DNA of 64,000 nt. Origin: Agapetus fuscipes. Its lineage: Eukaryota > Arthropoda > Insecta > Trichoptera > Glossosomatidae. The notes beneath the pieces were generated by a model, which was not told the DNA's origin, did no database searches, and worked only from the letters and a program-made list of their open reading frames with translations. The position numbers and the translations under genes are program-made. Numbering within the stretch: position 1 is the first letter of the stretch; each line of letters starts with the position of its first letter. Of the stretch, positions 37,901-47,767 are shown in pieces. The stretch spans positions 9,806,820 through 9,870,819 of the forward strand of contig OX637352.1 in the NCBI GenBank assembly GCA_951799405.1. The letters run 5' to 3'.

Positions 37901-40804
37901 AGATCAAGAGCATCACTGATTCGACAACAATTAACATTATACTACCAAAATGTACGTGGACTACGTAGTAAGATTAGAGATCTGTATGTTCAAGCCTCCA
38001 TAGGTACCGTTGACATTTATGCTCTCACTGAGACTTGGTTAAATAATGATATTTTCTCTTCTGAGCTTGGATTTATAAATCACTCTGTCTATCGCTGTGA
38101 TAGATCTCCATTGACTAGCTCCAAGTCTCGTGGAGGTGGGGTTCTGGTTGCTATCTCAAAAAATATTAAATCTAAATTAATTCCTTGTTTTTCTAAATCA
38201 ATCGAACTATTGTTTGTGATGGCTTTCACTAAGCCAGTGTCAACCATCATAGGATGTCTTTATTTGCCTCCAAACTCAAGTATTGATTTATATAATACCT
38301 TTGTCAACGAAATGGAACTAATCAAATCTAAATTTCCCTCTTCTAAGTACTTACTCATGGGTGACTTTAACCTCCCAAACATAAATTGGAATCTATGCGA
38401 TTCGCCTTCGCCACAGCCCCACTTGTTGAACTTTTCTGAAGCTGATGATATAATAATTGATTTTTGTAATTATCTTAACTTTTCTCAAGTAAACTATATA
38501 TTGAACGACCACCAGCGTACTCTGGACCTGGTTTTCAGTAACATTTCCCAAATTGAGGTTGGTAAATCTGTCGAAGTTCTTGTTCCGGTTGATGGATATC
38601 ATCCCCCTCTTTCCATTACAGTCCCCTATCGCTCTGATCCTAACCTTCAATTCATAAACACCAAACCCAATCTGCATAATGCTGACTTTGATAAATTAAA
38701 CACACTTTTGGATCAGATGGATTGGTCTTTCCTAAAACATGTTAATTTAAACGACACTTCCAACAGATCTTGCAATATTAACAACATTACATCTCTGTTT
38801 TATTCTAAACTTAATGATGCCGTTACTCAATCTATTCCAAATTACCATTCTAATACTCGTTTTTCTACCTATCCAGTTTGGTTTAGTGCTGAACTGATTA
38901 ATGCTATTCGTCGTAAAAAACTCGCTCATATTAAATATATAACCTCACACTCCTCACAAAATTACAATGATTTTAAAACTTTGCGTACTTACTGCAAAAC
39001 CCTTTCTGGCAAGTGCTATAAAAGCTATATAATTGCAGTTGAGACCTCTGTCCAATCGGATATAAAAAAGTTCTGGTCGTTTACTAACTCTCTCCGTAAG
39101 GGTGACTCTGGTATACCCTCTAATGTCTACATGGATCACAATACTGCTGACAATGCTCAGGGCATAGCTGATCTATTTGCTACATTCTTTAAAAGTGTCT
39201 TTACGGATGATTCCACTAACAATTTGTGCAACTTCTCTTCCAACATTGATCTCCATGTATCCAATTTATCGTTTGAAACTTCTGATGTAACTGTTCACAT
39301 TCAACTCATGAAAGGCACAACAAATCCTGGCCCTGATAATATCCCCTCTATATTACTCAAACACTGTGTTAATACTCTATCAGAACCACTTTGTAGTCTA
39401 TTTAACTTATCCCTCTCTTCTGGTATCTTCCCTGACTTATGGAAAGCAAGCTATCTAACTCCTGTTTTCAAGAAAGGTGACAAACATAATGTTTTAAACT
39501 ATAGACCAATAAGCATCATATCTGCGATACCAAAACTTTTTGAAAAACTCATCCTTAGTAAATTATCTTTTATTATAACCAAATCCGTCTCCCCCTTCCA
39601 ACATGGGTTCCTACCAAATAGGTCTACTCTATCTAATCTGTTGGTCTACGTAAATTATATATCTGATGCCATATCTAGGCGCAAACAAGTTGACGTCATC
39701 TATACAGATTTCAGTAAAGCATTTGACTCTGTCTCTCACAAATTACTCCTCTTTAAACTAGAGAAAATGGGAATTGGTGGCCACTTTCTCTCCTGGTTGA
39801 CGTGCTATCTTTCTAATAGACAATTATCGGTAAAGATTAATAACTGCAAATCCTTTACATTCTGCCAAAAGAGTGGTGTTCCGCAAGGCTCCCATTTGGG
39901 TCCCTATTTGTTTCTCTTATTTTTAGACGATATTGCTAATATTTTCCTCGACTGTCATGTTCTTCTTTTTGCGGATGATGTCAAATTTTTTAGAGTGATA
40001 GAATCAAATGATGATAGTCTTAAACTTCAATCATCATTAGATAAACTAGTCGACTGGTGTCACTTCAATAACCTAAACCTTAACATTTCTAAATGCCAAA
40101 TAATGAGATTTTATAAAATTAAAAATCCCTGTTTGCATGATTATTTCATAGGTCAACAAAAGTTAAATAGTGTTTTGGTTATTTCTGACTTAGGTGTTTT
40201 ATTTGATCACAAATTATCGTTTATAAATCATATAAACTATGTTGCGGGTAAGGGAATGAAAATGTTAGGTTTTGTAGCAAGAACAACCAAGGACTTCAAT
40301 AATATTCTTAGTATTAAAACGCTTTACATGTCACTAGTTAGAAGCTCCATGGAATATTGTTCCCCCGTATGGTCACCCTATTATGCCTGTCATATAAAAG
40401 CCATTGAGCGCATTCAACTTAAATTTGTAAAAATTATTAATTTCAAATTAAGAATTCCCGTCTCTGAATTTAATGCACAATATTTACTTAGTATTTTGAA
40501 TCTTAATAGTCTCACTGATAGGCGTTTAATCAATGACCTCATTGTGCTTTTTAAAATTAAACACTCCTTAATTGATTCACCAATCCTACTTTCTGAACTT
40601 AATTTCTCCATCCCTTCATTTATTACCCGCAACTTAGTTCCTTATCGCACTGTATCCACACATACATCTACACACTTCTACAGCCCACTAATACGTATTC
40701 AACGTTTGGGTAATATATACAATGAAATAGATTCTGATACTCATACAAATCCTAAAACATACAAATATAATTTAATTAAGTACTTCAACTCCCATGGTAC
40801 ATAA
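37901..40804 (+). CDS. LINE ORF2: endonuclease and reverse transcriptase
   Basis: The frame is open for about 960 codons. The first ATG is at 38,111, but the APE-type endonuclease begins further up, without an ATG, at LTLYYQNVRGLRSKIRDL (37,931). The true start is therefore lost or unconventional. Endonuclease blocks are ALTETWLN, SRGGGVLVAI, LLMGDFNLPNINW and HQRTLDLVFSN; the final catalytic His is in DGYHPPLSI. The RT has LTPVFKKGDKHNVLNYRPIS, TDFSKAFDSVSHKLLLFKL, SGVPQGSHLGPYLFLLFLDD and LLFADDVKFF (FADD at 39,968-39,979). The C-terminus has RSSMEYCSPVWSPYY. Having no stop over this length argues for a recent insertion. Confidence 0.9.
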   Translation, partial: RSRASLIRQQLTLYYQNVRGLRSKIRDLYVQASIGTVDIYALTETWLNNDIFSSELGFINHSVYRCDRSPLTSSKSRGGGVLVAISKNIKSKLIPCFSKSIELLFVMAFTKPVSTIIGCLYLPPNSSIDLYNTFVNEMELIKSKFPSSKYLLMGDFNLPNINWNLCDSPSPQPHLLNFSEADDIIIDFCNYLNFSQVNYILNDHQRTLDLVFSNISQIEVGKSVEVLVPVDGYHPPLSITVPYRSDPNLQFINTKPNLHNADFDKLNTLLDQMDWSFLKHVNLNDTSNRSCNINNITSLFYSKLNDAVTQSIPNYHSNTRFSTYPVWFSAELINAIRRKKLAHIKYITSHSSQNYNDFKTLRTYCKTLSGKCYKSYIIAVETSVQSDIKKFWSFTNSLRKGDSGIPSNVYMDHNTADNAQGIADLFATFFKSVFTDDSTNNLCNFSSNIDLHVSNLSFETSDVTVHIQLMKGTTNPGPDNIPSILLKHCVNTLSEPLCSLFNLSLSSGIFPDLWKASYLTPVFKKGDKHNVLNYRPISIISAIPKLFEKLILSKLSFIITKSVSPFQHGFLPNRSTLSNLLVYVNYISDAISRRKQVDVIYTDFSKAFDSVSHKLLLFKLEKMGIGGHFLSWLTCYLSNRQLSVKINNCKSFTFCQKSGVPQGSHLGPYLFLLFLDDIANIFLDCHVLLFADDVKFFRVIESNDDSLKLQSSLDKLVDWCHFNNLNLNISKCQIMRFYKIKNPCLHDYFIGQQKLNSVLVISDLGVLFDHKLSFINHINYVAGKGMKMLGFVARTTKDFNNILSIKTLYMSLVRSSMEYCSPVWSPYYACHIKAIERIQLKFVKIINFKLRIPVSEFNAQYLLSILNLNSLTDRRLINDLIVLFKIKHSLIDSPILLSELNFSIPSFITRNLVPYRTVSTHTSTHFYSPLIRIQRLGNIYNEIDSDTHTNPKTYKYNLIKYFNSHGT

Positions 40805-41345
40805 TAAGTACATAATAATTATTGTAGAGTTGCATCTCTTATAATATTGTACTGTACTATTGTTTACTCTAGTTTTATCAAATTTCTAGTTTATTTTTGT
40901 TACTTTAATATAAGACCTTGCTTTTTCTTTTTTGTTTTTTTTTTGTTTTATCTTTGTTTTTATTTTTTATTTTCTACTTATTTTGTTAACTTTTTTGCAA
41001 TGTATTTCAATTTTTGTTTACCCTCATCTGTGCGTTTTTTTATTTTACCTAAGTTTTAATATTATTACTTGATCATGCTCTTATTGCTCTATATGCTATA
41101 TGCTCATTGCTCTTATGTTTTTCTTCTTTCTTTTCTCTCTTATGTTTTTCTCTTCATCTTCTTACTTTTTGCATAAATATCTTCTACTTTTATTCTGTAG
41201 TAATCTTATTGTAAGCTTTATTTTGTAGGAACCTGTTTTATTTTGATACTGTTATGTCTGTAATGTATTTTATTTCTATTTTTGTATACATGTAAAAGGC
41301 ACAATGTGCCGTTAATGAATGAATAAATAAATAAATAAATAAATC
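40805..41345 (+). other. LINE 3' UTR and tail
   Basis: Very T-rich stretch (40,915-41,045), then CTGTAATGTATTTTATTTCT. A palindromic hairpin GGCACA-A-TGTGCC at 41,298-41,310 follows, with GTTAATGAATGAATAAATAA and five or more TAAA units. The hairpin next to the tail is probably the RT recognition element. Confidence 0.75.
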
Positions 41346-41354
41346 CCTCTTCCG

Positions 41355-41440
41355 CAGCAAATCGTTCATTCAAATCGCTCTGATGACTGCCAATCTTCAC
41401 TAAAGAAGCACATGAAGAAGGAGAATTATTATTTGTTGTG
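41355..41440 (+). mobile_element. LINE 3' fragment shared with 59.77 kb
   Basis: AAATCGCTCTGATGACTGCC, AATCTTCACTAAAGAAGCAC and GAAGAAGGAGAATTATT match 59,768-59,845 in the same orientation. The end has a GAA-rich tail in both. Confidence 0.6.
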
Positions 41441-41931
41441 CGAAAAATAATAAATAACATCTACAATAAGCCTTTACTTGTTAAAGTGCCGACTGATATC
41501 AATAATTGAGGCCACATTTGGTCCGCGGGCCGCAGGTGGAACATCCCTGGCTCATAGGATAAGTTGGATGATATTAAACGTTATTTATCACATAAGAAAT
41601 TGAATTGAATACCGGGGGGTGGGGAGGGGGGGGGGGGGTAGTAATGCGCCTTGTGAATTTATTTTTATTTTTATTGGAGCTGCGTAGAATTGTATATTGA
41701 CTTGGGAAAAAAACTTTTTTTATTTAGCTTTGATTTTTGATTAAGAATACGAACAAATGCATTTAGACAATTGTAAAAAAGGTAAATCAATACATTGTTA
41801 ATGCTTTTTTCATTATTTAAGTCACATACAACTAAAGGTGCCAATTTCATCAAAAATAATAGGACTATTTTATTTTTTGACCGGATTTTTCGATGGTTTA
41901 TAATTAATTGATAATATTTAAATAAAAATCG
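41441..41931. other. AT-rich spacer with a G-run
   Basis: GGGGGG-T-GGGG-A-G(14) at about 41,613-41,638 fits a strong G-quadruplex pattern on the plus strand. No gene. Confidence 0.5.
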
Positions 41932-42212
41932 TTTATTTGGTGATCGTTGTTTTAGTGCAAATCACACCTCAACAGCTCTCTACAAGCTTGGTCACTGCTG
42001 TATAAAACTATCAATTGTCAAGTAAGACTCGGTTGCTCAGTTGCAAAGACCCTCGGAGACCGATCGTCGTTAAAGGCAGTTGAATCTTACAAAACAACCA
42101 AGAGTAAATTTGAAAAATACGTGAAATTTTTTGTGCTCTGAAAGAAATCGAACCCATGATCTTTCAAATTACAAACCCAAAGCGTTGACCACTAAAGTAC
42201 AAACCGATCTTC
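41932..42212 (-). mobile_element. SINE-2 'a', old copy
   Basis: All blocks can be traced but with many changes: head near 42,195 (TTTGTACTTTAGTGGTCAAC), B box GGTTCGATTTC, 3' end GTGATTTGCACTAAAACAAC to CCAAATAAA. Confidence 0.7.
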
Positions 42213-42463
42213 CATTTTATACGAAACTGTTAAAAATAAGTCTTTTATATCAAGGTTTAGCTGTAAGTAGGTACTGGGTATTTTTAAAAGCATTTTAAAG
42301 CGCGATTTTAGTTGAAAATTTCCAAGAGATTTCACTAGCAGTTTCAATTTCCTGTTTATACAAAAAATAGCACAAAATACAAACATTGTTAAAGGAAAAC
42401 AGCAGAATTCAATAAATGTGTTGGGTCAGGTTTCGCATGCCAGTCATCCGGGCTTTACCGTGG

Positions 42464-43565
42464 AAGCTCTAGAAGCACTTTCCTCTTATAAGCGCTTCTC
42501 TAACTAAATCTTTTCCAGAATGTTCACGTTTTTTAGAAGCATTCTGTCATCTAAAAATACTCCACAATATTCAAAATTCATTTTACGTTTACTTCTGTTT
42601 TATCTGAATTATCCCATTTAGAAGCACTTTTCTCTTATAAACGCTTCTCTAACTAGAACTCTTCCTTTTACAGAATATTCATGATTTTTAGAAGCATTCT
42701 GCCATTTCATAATATAATGATTCATTTTACGTAAAAATTTCCTCTGTTTGTATTAAGTACAACTACAGAATGACTAGACTAGGTACCATCTAGAAGCACT
42801 CCAGTAAATTTTTTACAACTGAAAGTTTTTATGGGGATCTAGACGCACGTGTTTTTTTTAGAATCACTCATTCATCTACTTCTAGAAGCATTCTCAATGA
42901 GGTGTTAGACACTTACTTTTTTGAAACACTTCTGCACCAAGAAGAATTATTCTTTGAAAAGCACTTTACTTGGAAGCACCTTTACATTTGAAAGCATTCT
43001 TATTCTCAGATACTCGTCTCTTGTAAGAACTTTGCCACCAAAAAGCAACTCTTCTTAGGGACAAACTCCACTTCGAAGCAATTTTTAAAGTAGAAATACC
43101 AACCTTTTCGAAGATTTTCTCTACTTAGAAGTACCTAGTATGCTTTCAGCAGCACTTCACAAAAGCATTTTTTTTTTTTATCACTCCCTCTTCTACTTAG
43201 AAACACTTATTTCTATTTGAAGCACTTCGTCTCCGAAATACATTCAGAAGTTTTTATAACCTATCAGAAGCACTCCACCTAGAAGCAACATTTTTGAAGG
43301 ACTTGACCACTAAGGAGTAAGTAGTGTGCTTTCAGAAACATTCCACCTAGAACCAATAGTCGTTCAGAAGCACTCCTATTCAAAAATCACAACACCTAGA
43401 AGCACGCCACTTAAAAGTAGAACACCTAGAAGCCCCTCACCAAAAAGCAGAGCACCTAGAAGCACGTCACTAAAAACACATTCCAATAAAAAGCACGCCG
43501 CCCCCGCCAAAAAGCACGCCGCCCCCGCCAAAAAGCACGCCGCCCCCGCCAAAAAGCACTCTCCT
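42464..43565 (+). repeat. Degenerate AGAAGCA-motif array
   Basis: The word AGAAGCA(C/T)T or a one-base variant occurs some 25 times at spacings of about 14-90 bases, for example near 42,469, 42,532, 42,620, 42,689, 42,792, 42,882, 43,266 and 43,368. Two units of about 150 bp at its left (42,464 and 42,615) share CTTATAA.CGCTTCTCTAACTA and ATTCATTTTACGT. At 43,489-43,560 it ends in three copies of a 21-bp AAAAAGCACGCCGCCCCCGCC unit. Confidence 0.75.
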
Positions 43566-43742
43566 CTCCACGCCCCTCGCATCAGGATGACTGATGAGCT
43601 TCTAGTTTTTTGCTCCGAGCTTTTCGGGAGCTTTCGGAAGATCCGCTTCGAGCGCGGTTTCCTCCCCCTCACCCACCTCCCCCCCCTGATGAAACGACCC
43701 GGGGCGGAACTGGAAATTTGCAAATTTAACTTGAGTGGTTAA
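43326..43742 (+). CDS. Hypothetical basic repeat protein frame
   Basis: A 138-codon frame across the right end of the array and a GC-rich island. Residues about 24-60 are Ser/Pro/Arg-rich (TPRSTPLKSRTPRSPSPKSR). Then KKHAAPA is repeated three times from the 21-bp tandem units. A non-repetitive C-terminus follows (MTDELLVFCSELFGSFRKIR, FERGFLPLTHLPPLMKRPGA). The basic repeats resemble H1- or protamine-like tails only in composition. The minus strand is also open for 115 codons here, so repeat structure alone may explain the open frame. I do not recognise a family. Confidence 0.25.
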   Translation: MLSETFHLEPIVVQKHSYSKITTPRSTPLKSRTPRSPSPKSRAPRSTSLKTHSNKKHAAPAKKHAAPAKKHAAPAKKHSPLHAPRIRMTDELLVFCSELFGSFRKIRFERGFLPLTHLPPLMKRPGAELEICKFNLSG

Positions 43743-44024
43743 CAAATGAATCACTGTTTTTTTTGTCTTTTTGTTTTTACATTTCTATTCTGTTTTTTTG
43801 GTTTTCTTTTTATTGTAAAAGACATCGAAATAAGCTGTTAATTTGGTTCTTTCGGTTTGAAAAAAATACACTTAATTCTTGAATGTTAAGAAGTGACGAT
43901 TTTTTGATTGATAATTCAGTTAAATTAAAAGTTTAAGGGTGTGTGTATTGACATTGTGAGGATTATTTCAAAATTAGCAATTAATAGATAAAAACAAAGT
44001 TTTTCTTTTCGAAATGGTTTATAT
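43743..44024. other. AT-rich spacer
   Basis: T-rich sequence with no recognised feature. Confidence 0.3.
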
Positions 44025-44097
44025 ATTCTCGAGCGCTTTCAGCGTGTTATCACATCAATATCAAGATAACAATCATCGCCGGAAGCGCTCGAGAAAA
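44025..44097. repeat. Imperfect palindrome, about 26-bp arms
   Basis: TTCTCGAGCGCTTTCAGCG and TGTTATC at the left pair with GATAACA and CGCCGGAAGCGCTCGAGAA at the right, around a 13-base centre (ACATCAATATCAA). It is probably a foldback element or a transposon end. Confidence 0.7.
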
Positions 44098-44670
44098 TCA
44101 ACTAAGTTGTAAAAAAAACTTTGATGTTATTTTCACAGTTATTTCATAACCATGGTACCTATAAATATTTTTTAATAAAGATTAAAAAAAGTTCGTCCAA
44201 CACTCGTATTAAAAAAAGTCCGTTCTTTTCGATTTCTTGAAAAAATAATTTGTAGAGAGCACTTATGCAGTTTTACCTTCAAAGTAGCGAAATGTAACAG
44301 AACAAAAATTTAAAAAGATTTACGTTGTAATTTTTACTTTATTCGTTCTTGCTTCCTTTCATAAAAATATTGCTTTACTTTATCGCATCCTTTCTTTTAC
44401 TTCTATATATTTCTTGTGTGATTGCTACGCCTCTAGAAGCGGGTATGTCTCGCCGAAATGGAGTTTTGGAATAGACAACTGAGAGATCCAGTATTGCCTT
44501 CATCTCGACAACAATACGCCTAACATAAACGCAGATCTAACTAGGTAGTATTTCTGTTTAAGAGACAATATTATTTCCTTTCGTAAGATGTGACTTTTAT
44601 TGCTGTCTTTCTGTTGAAATATTAATGCCATATTTTTAATAAAAGTTATACATCGATCAAAATAAAAGAT
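44098..44670. other. AT-rich spacer
   Basis: No gene recognised. Confidence 0.3.
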
Positions 44671-44678
44671 CCACATAC

Positions 44679-44703
44679 CTGAAGATGACCTACTAGGTCG
44701 AAA
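44679..44703 (+). other. Hammerhead-like motif (best of three)
   Basis: CTGAAGA, T, GACCT, loop ACT, AGGTC, GAAA: the exact CUGANGA and GAAA core elements around a perfect five-pair stem. I did not find matching stems I and III around it, so a complete ribozyme is not shown. Confidence 0.45.
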
Positions 44704-44884
44704 ACGTTCGTAATTTGTTTAAAGATTTTAATCTTTTTGAATAAATTTATCCGTGAAAATAAACAGTGTTTTTAATTCATCAAAAAATTATAAAATTAAA
44801 CAAAATAAAAGACATATCTGTCCTTACCATAGCAACAAAAGTTCCATCGACACACAACAACTATAGGTAATAATAATCGAATAT

Positions 44885-44950
44885 GTATGTTGCAAGAATA
44901 GATGGATGTCGTGGTAGAGGAAGACCGAGAAGGTATGGATGGAGGTACGG
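44885..44950 (+). pseudogene. LINE pol tail scrap
   Basis: Encodes RIDGCRGRGRPRRYGW-like sequence, the 'GRGRPR..W' word typical of LINE C-termini, next to the duplicated unit at 44,962. Confidence 0.4.
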
Positions 44951-44961
44951 ATACCTATATA

Positions 44962-45331
44962 GCTTTGCAGCTTAGATTTAGGCTTATTCAGACTTTCTTT
45001 TGCATAGATTTATTTTTGAGGTTTTGTTGTTTTTTAATATACTAAAATGTTATTTATTATTTGTATTCCTTGACATATGGGTTGGTATGAGGCTGAACAC
45101 CAATGCTGTAGAAAATGGTTCACTTTCCCAATGTCACCCCTGTTTCAGGGAAGGACGGCAAGAGTTGTAGGGTTTATGTCCATTTGAGATTTGATTTTTA
45201 TGTTGTAGGTTCACATGCGGCATGCGCAATTGTGAACTTGTACGTGTCTGCTTGTGAGAATGCATATTATGTGAACCACCAATGTTACATATATTTGTAA
45301 CATAGATTAGATTGGATTAGATTAGATTAGA
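44962..45331 (+). repeat. Fam-A copy A25 within a longer duplicated unit
   Basis: Fam-A at 45,066-45,331 with tail (ATTAG)n. The upstream 100 bp match those before copy A22. Confidence 0.8.
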
Positions 45332-45860
45332 CAGGTTCTACCTCCAAAGAAGTTCACTCAATTTCATCCAGTCTAGCAAGACGCTGATACATTTACAATT
45401 CACAAAGCTACAGACAGTATTCTGGCTGTACGTAATCTCTAAGAAGGGTTGTATTTGGAAGGTATTAGGGAAAAGAGCTGATGTGCAAATACCAGACATG
45501 ATTTACATACTCAACCGTAGAGTTTTCCAAAAAATATACGCTAAATAAAACAGCGCTTCAAGTGAGGGCTTCAGTTTACGTATATAAATTTTTGGTAATA
45601 CGATTTGTTTGAGTAAAAAGAAATGCTTAATACTTGGTGTATTGGCAAGCAGACTGAAAAGATGGCTAATTTATCGGATAAGAAATATTGCTTCAACACA
45701 AATGTGGCTGAGATAGTTTGAATAAAATGTAAACGTTAGGGAAATATTCTGTGCGTTTGGTTGTCATTCAACCATTAAAATTGTAAAAGGAACTGGTAAC
45801 TGGAGATCCTAAAGATGTCGCTAAACAGGACATTTATTAAGCTGAGGGGGAATTGATAGA
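45332..45860. other. Unassigned spacer
   Basis: No frame or family recognised. Confidence 0.3.
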
Positions 45861-45869
45861 AGAAGGCAT

Positions 45870-46000
45870 GAATGGAATATCCAGAGTCATAATAAAAGAA
45901 GAGCTTGTATGAAGAAAGTTATGACTCTGGAGGAAATGAAAGAAGTATGTAAGGATAGAAAGAAATGGCGGTTGATCTGTAATGTTGGCGGCTAGGGTTT
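45870..46000 (+). pseudogene. LINE-D pol C-terminus
   Basis: RRACMKKVMTLEEMKEVCKD, RKKWRLICNVGG and a stop at the GGCTAG. The best-preserved member of the family listed at 35,540. Confidence 0.7.
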
Positions 46001-46100
46001 ATTAAAGTAAAATTGGTTTTATGATTTAGTTTTTTTTTTTTTTTTTAATGTCCATGTTTATATTATTATTTATTGATTTAAAAAATGTAATTTGTGATGT

Positions 46101-46318
46101 ATGTTCCTTGACTTATAGGTTGGTATGCGGCTGACCACCCATACTGTAAAAAATGGTTCACTTTGCCAATGTCACCCCTGTTTCAGGGAAGGACGGCAAG
46201 TTTGTAGGTCCACATGCGGCATGTGTTAGCACGAAATTATACAAGTCTGCTTGTGGGAATGCATTTAATATAAATCTTAAATGATATATATCTTTGCAGC
46301 TTAGATTAGATTATTAGA
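46101..46318 (+). repeat. Fam-A copy A26 (internal deletion)
   Basis: Lacks the AGTTGCAGGG...GGTTTTTATATT segment: GACGGCAAG joins TTTGTAGGTCCACATGCGGC. Confidence 0.75.
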
Positions 46319-46320
46319 TA

Positions 46321-46483
46321 AGTTATTGATAGATCTTACCGTAGCTATTTGAAGAAAGGACGATGTACAACATGGCAATGCCTGAAGAGCTGATCGTTTT
46401 TCCATATAAAATGCTGCCGCTGTTATATTTCATCTTATCGTCAAATACACACCGCAAGATCTATCGACGGTCGTCGAGACTTC
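46321..46483. mobile_element. MITE-3 copy
   Basis: TTGATAGATCTTACCGTAGC at the left versus AAGATCTATCGACGGTCGTC at the right. Interior GAGCTGATCGTTTTTCC. Confidence 0.65.
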
Positions 46484-47265
46484 CCTCCCAGGGTTGAGAT
46501 TTCATCGACTGTCACTTTTGCGAACAGTCTCAGTAGTAGCATCTCGAATTCTAGGCCTTAAGTCATATGTTAAGACGCTCAGAATCACTTTTCATTTTTG
46601 TTTGTAAATTTAAAATCCTCGAGCCCTAAACCCTCACGGCTTTAATCTTTCAGTGATTTCTGAGCCTCCTTTGCTTTGTGTAAACACTTGGGAATGTGTA
46701 GCTTCACGGGAGGGCCTTCTGCCACTCGCATCTCACATAACTTTTGCATGCGAGTCCTGTGACACATCCCCGGATGGGACGGATATACAGGGCGTGAGTA
46801 AGTGGAAGGGAGACTGTCACTTTTGCGACTATCGCGTGGAAAGGGGATGGATGTATGGAAAATATGCGTGTGTGAGGGAATTAAATAGCTATAAGATAAG
46901 CGTCCACGAATGGTTTATGACTTGCGTTCGAATAAGTGTGGTGGAAAATCATAACAATGAGTGACAGGTATCATCGACAGTGAGGGTTGGCAGCAGTGCT
47001 ATGATAAATTGACACAACCGCGTTGAAAAACAAAAATGAAGCCATGTCAAAGTGACAGCGCATTAAAAGACAACAGTGGCACAGAGTCCTTATAACATGA
47101 TTATCATCGGCTTCCCTCTTGAAATGAAGCAAAAAATATGTGGAAAAGTATTAATTAAATTAGTAAAAAAGGAACAACTATATTTTTTGAAAACCGCGCA
47201 AACTGCTTTCAAACGTGTAAAATTTAGCTGCCGAACTATGCCGGAAACGGCCGACAGATGATTCC
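46484..47265. other. Unassigned region, possibly unique
   Basis: TCGACTGTCACTTTTGCGA and GAGACTGTCACTTTTGCGAC are a repeated word at 46,506 and 46,810. The plus frame 46,653-46,964 (103 codons, seven or so Cys, for example CESCDTS and CHFCDY) follows a TTTCAG but matches no family I know. Confidence 0.3.
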
Positions 47266-47271
47266 AAAAAT

Positions 47272-47362
47272 AAATATGTAGGTTCCACTCGCCACATGCG
47301 AAATCCTTCGGGGACAACGAGTCAAGAATTACGCTATATGTGTAGCTTAGTTGCATTTTTTT
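47272..47362 (+). mobile_element. SINE-1 3' end fragment
   Basis: ACTCGCCACATGCGAAATCC, TTCGGGGACAACG, TATGTGTAGCTTAGTTGCAT, T-run. Confidence 0.7.
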
Positions 47363-47401
47363 TTTACGGTCAGACGAGAGATAACAATGGTTGGCGTCAC
47401 A

Positions 47402-47500
47402 ACTGAAAATTATGACCCAAATCTATAATGAACATAAACTCTGCAATTTTTGCCGACCTTCCCGGAAACAAGCGTGACATTGGAAAGTGAACTATAGTTT
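47402..47500 (-). repeat. Fam-A copy A27 fragment
   Basis: Contains the CAAATCTATAATGAACATAA to GAAAGTGAACTAT part. It is cut by the LTR at 47,509. Confidence 0.65.
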
Positions 47501-47508
47501 TGAAAAGT

Positions 47509-47767
47509 TGTGAGGGTTTTTCTTCTCTCCTGCTGATTGACACAATTAATAATATAACATACACACTTTAATATGTTTACTTTTATTTCTTTCACAATGT
47601 ATACACAATTAACCACAGCACAATAATATTCTTTATTCTTAATTACACAGGCTTGTGGCTATCCCGCCAGGCAAGCTTCTCTCTTTTTGCATTCCTTTGT
47701 TTTCCTTTTCATTCAAATTCAAATCTCATGTTCCATTTTACCTAACAAACAAATCCATCTCGTTACA
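47509..47767 (-). repeat. TRIM-like 3' LTR
   Basis: TGTGAGGGTTTTTCTTCTCT to CCATCTCGTTACA on the plus strand. Confidence 0.85.

Larger units (their letters stand above)
37545..41345 (+). mobile_element. LINE (Jockey/CR1 group) with open ORF2
   Basis: 5'-truncated element: ORF1 C-terminal remnant (to 37,868), endonuclease-RT ORF2 (to 40,804), a T-rich 3' UTR, a GGCACAATGTGCC hairpin at 41,298-41,310 and a (TAAA)n tail to 41,345. No target duplication was found. Confidence 0.9.

Noticed and set aside
42464..43320. AGAAGCATTCT words as a heat-shock element cluster
   Set aside because: GAA and TTC are three bases apart instead of two, and the spacing between words is irregular.
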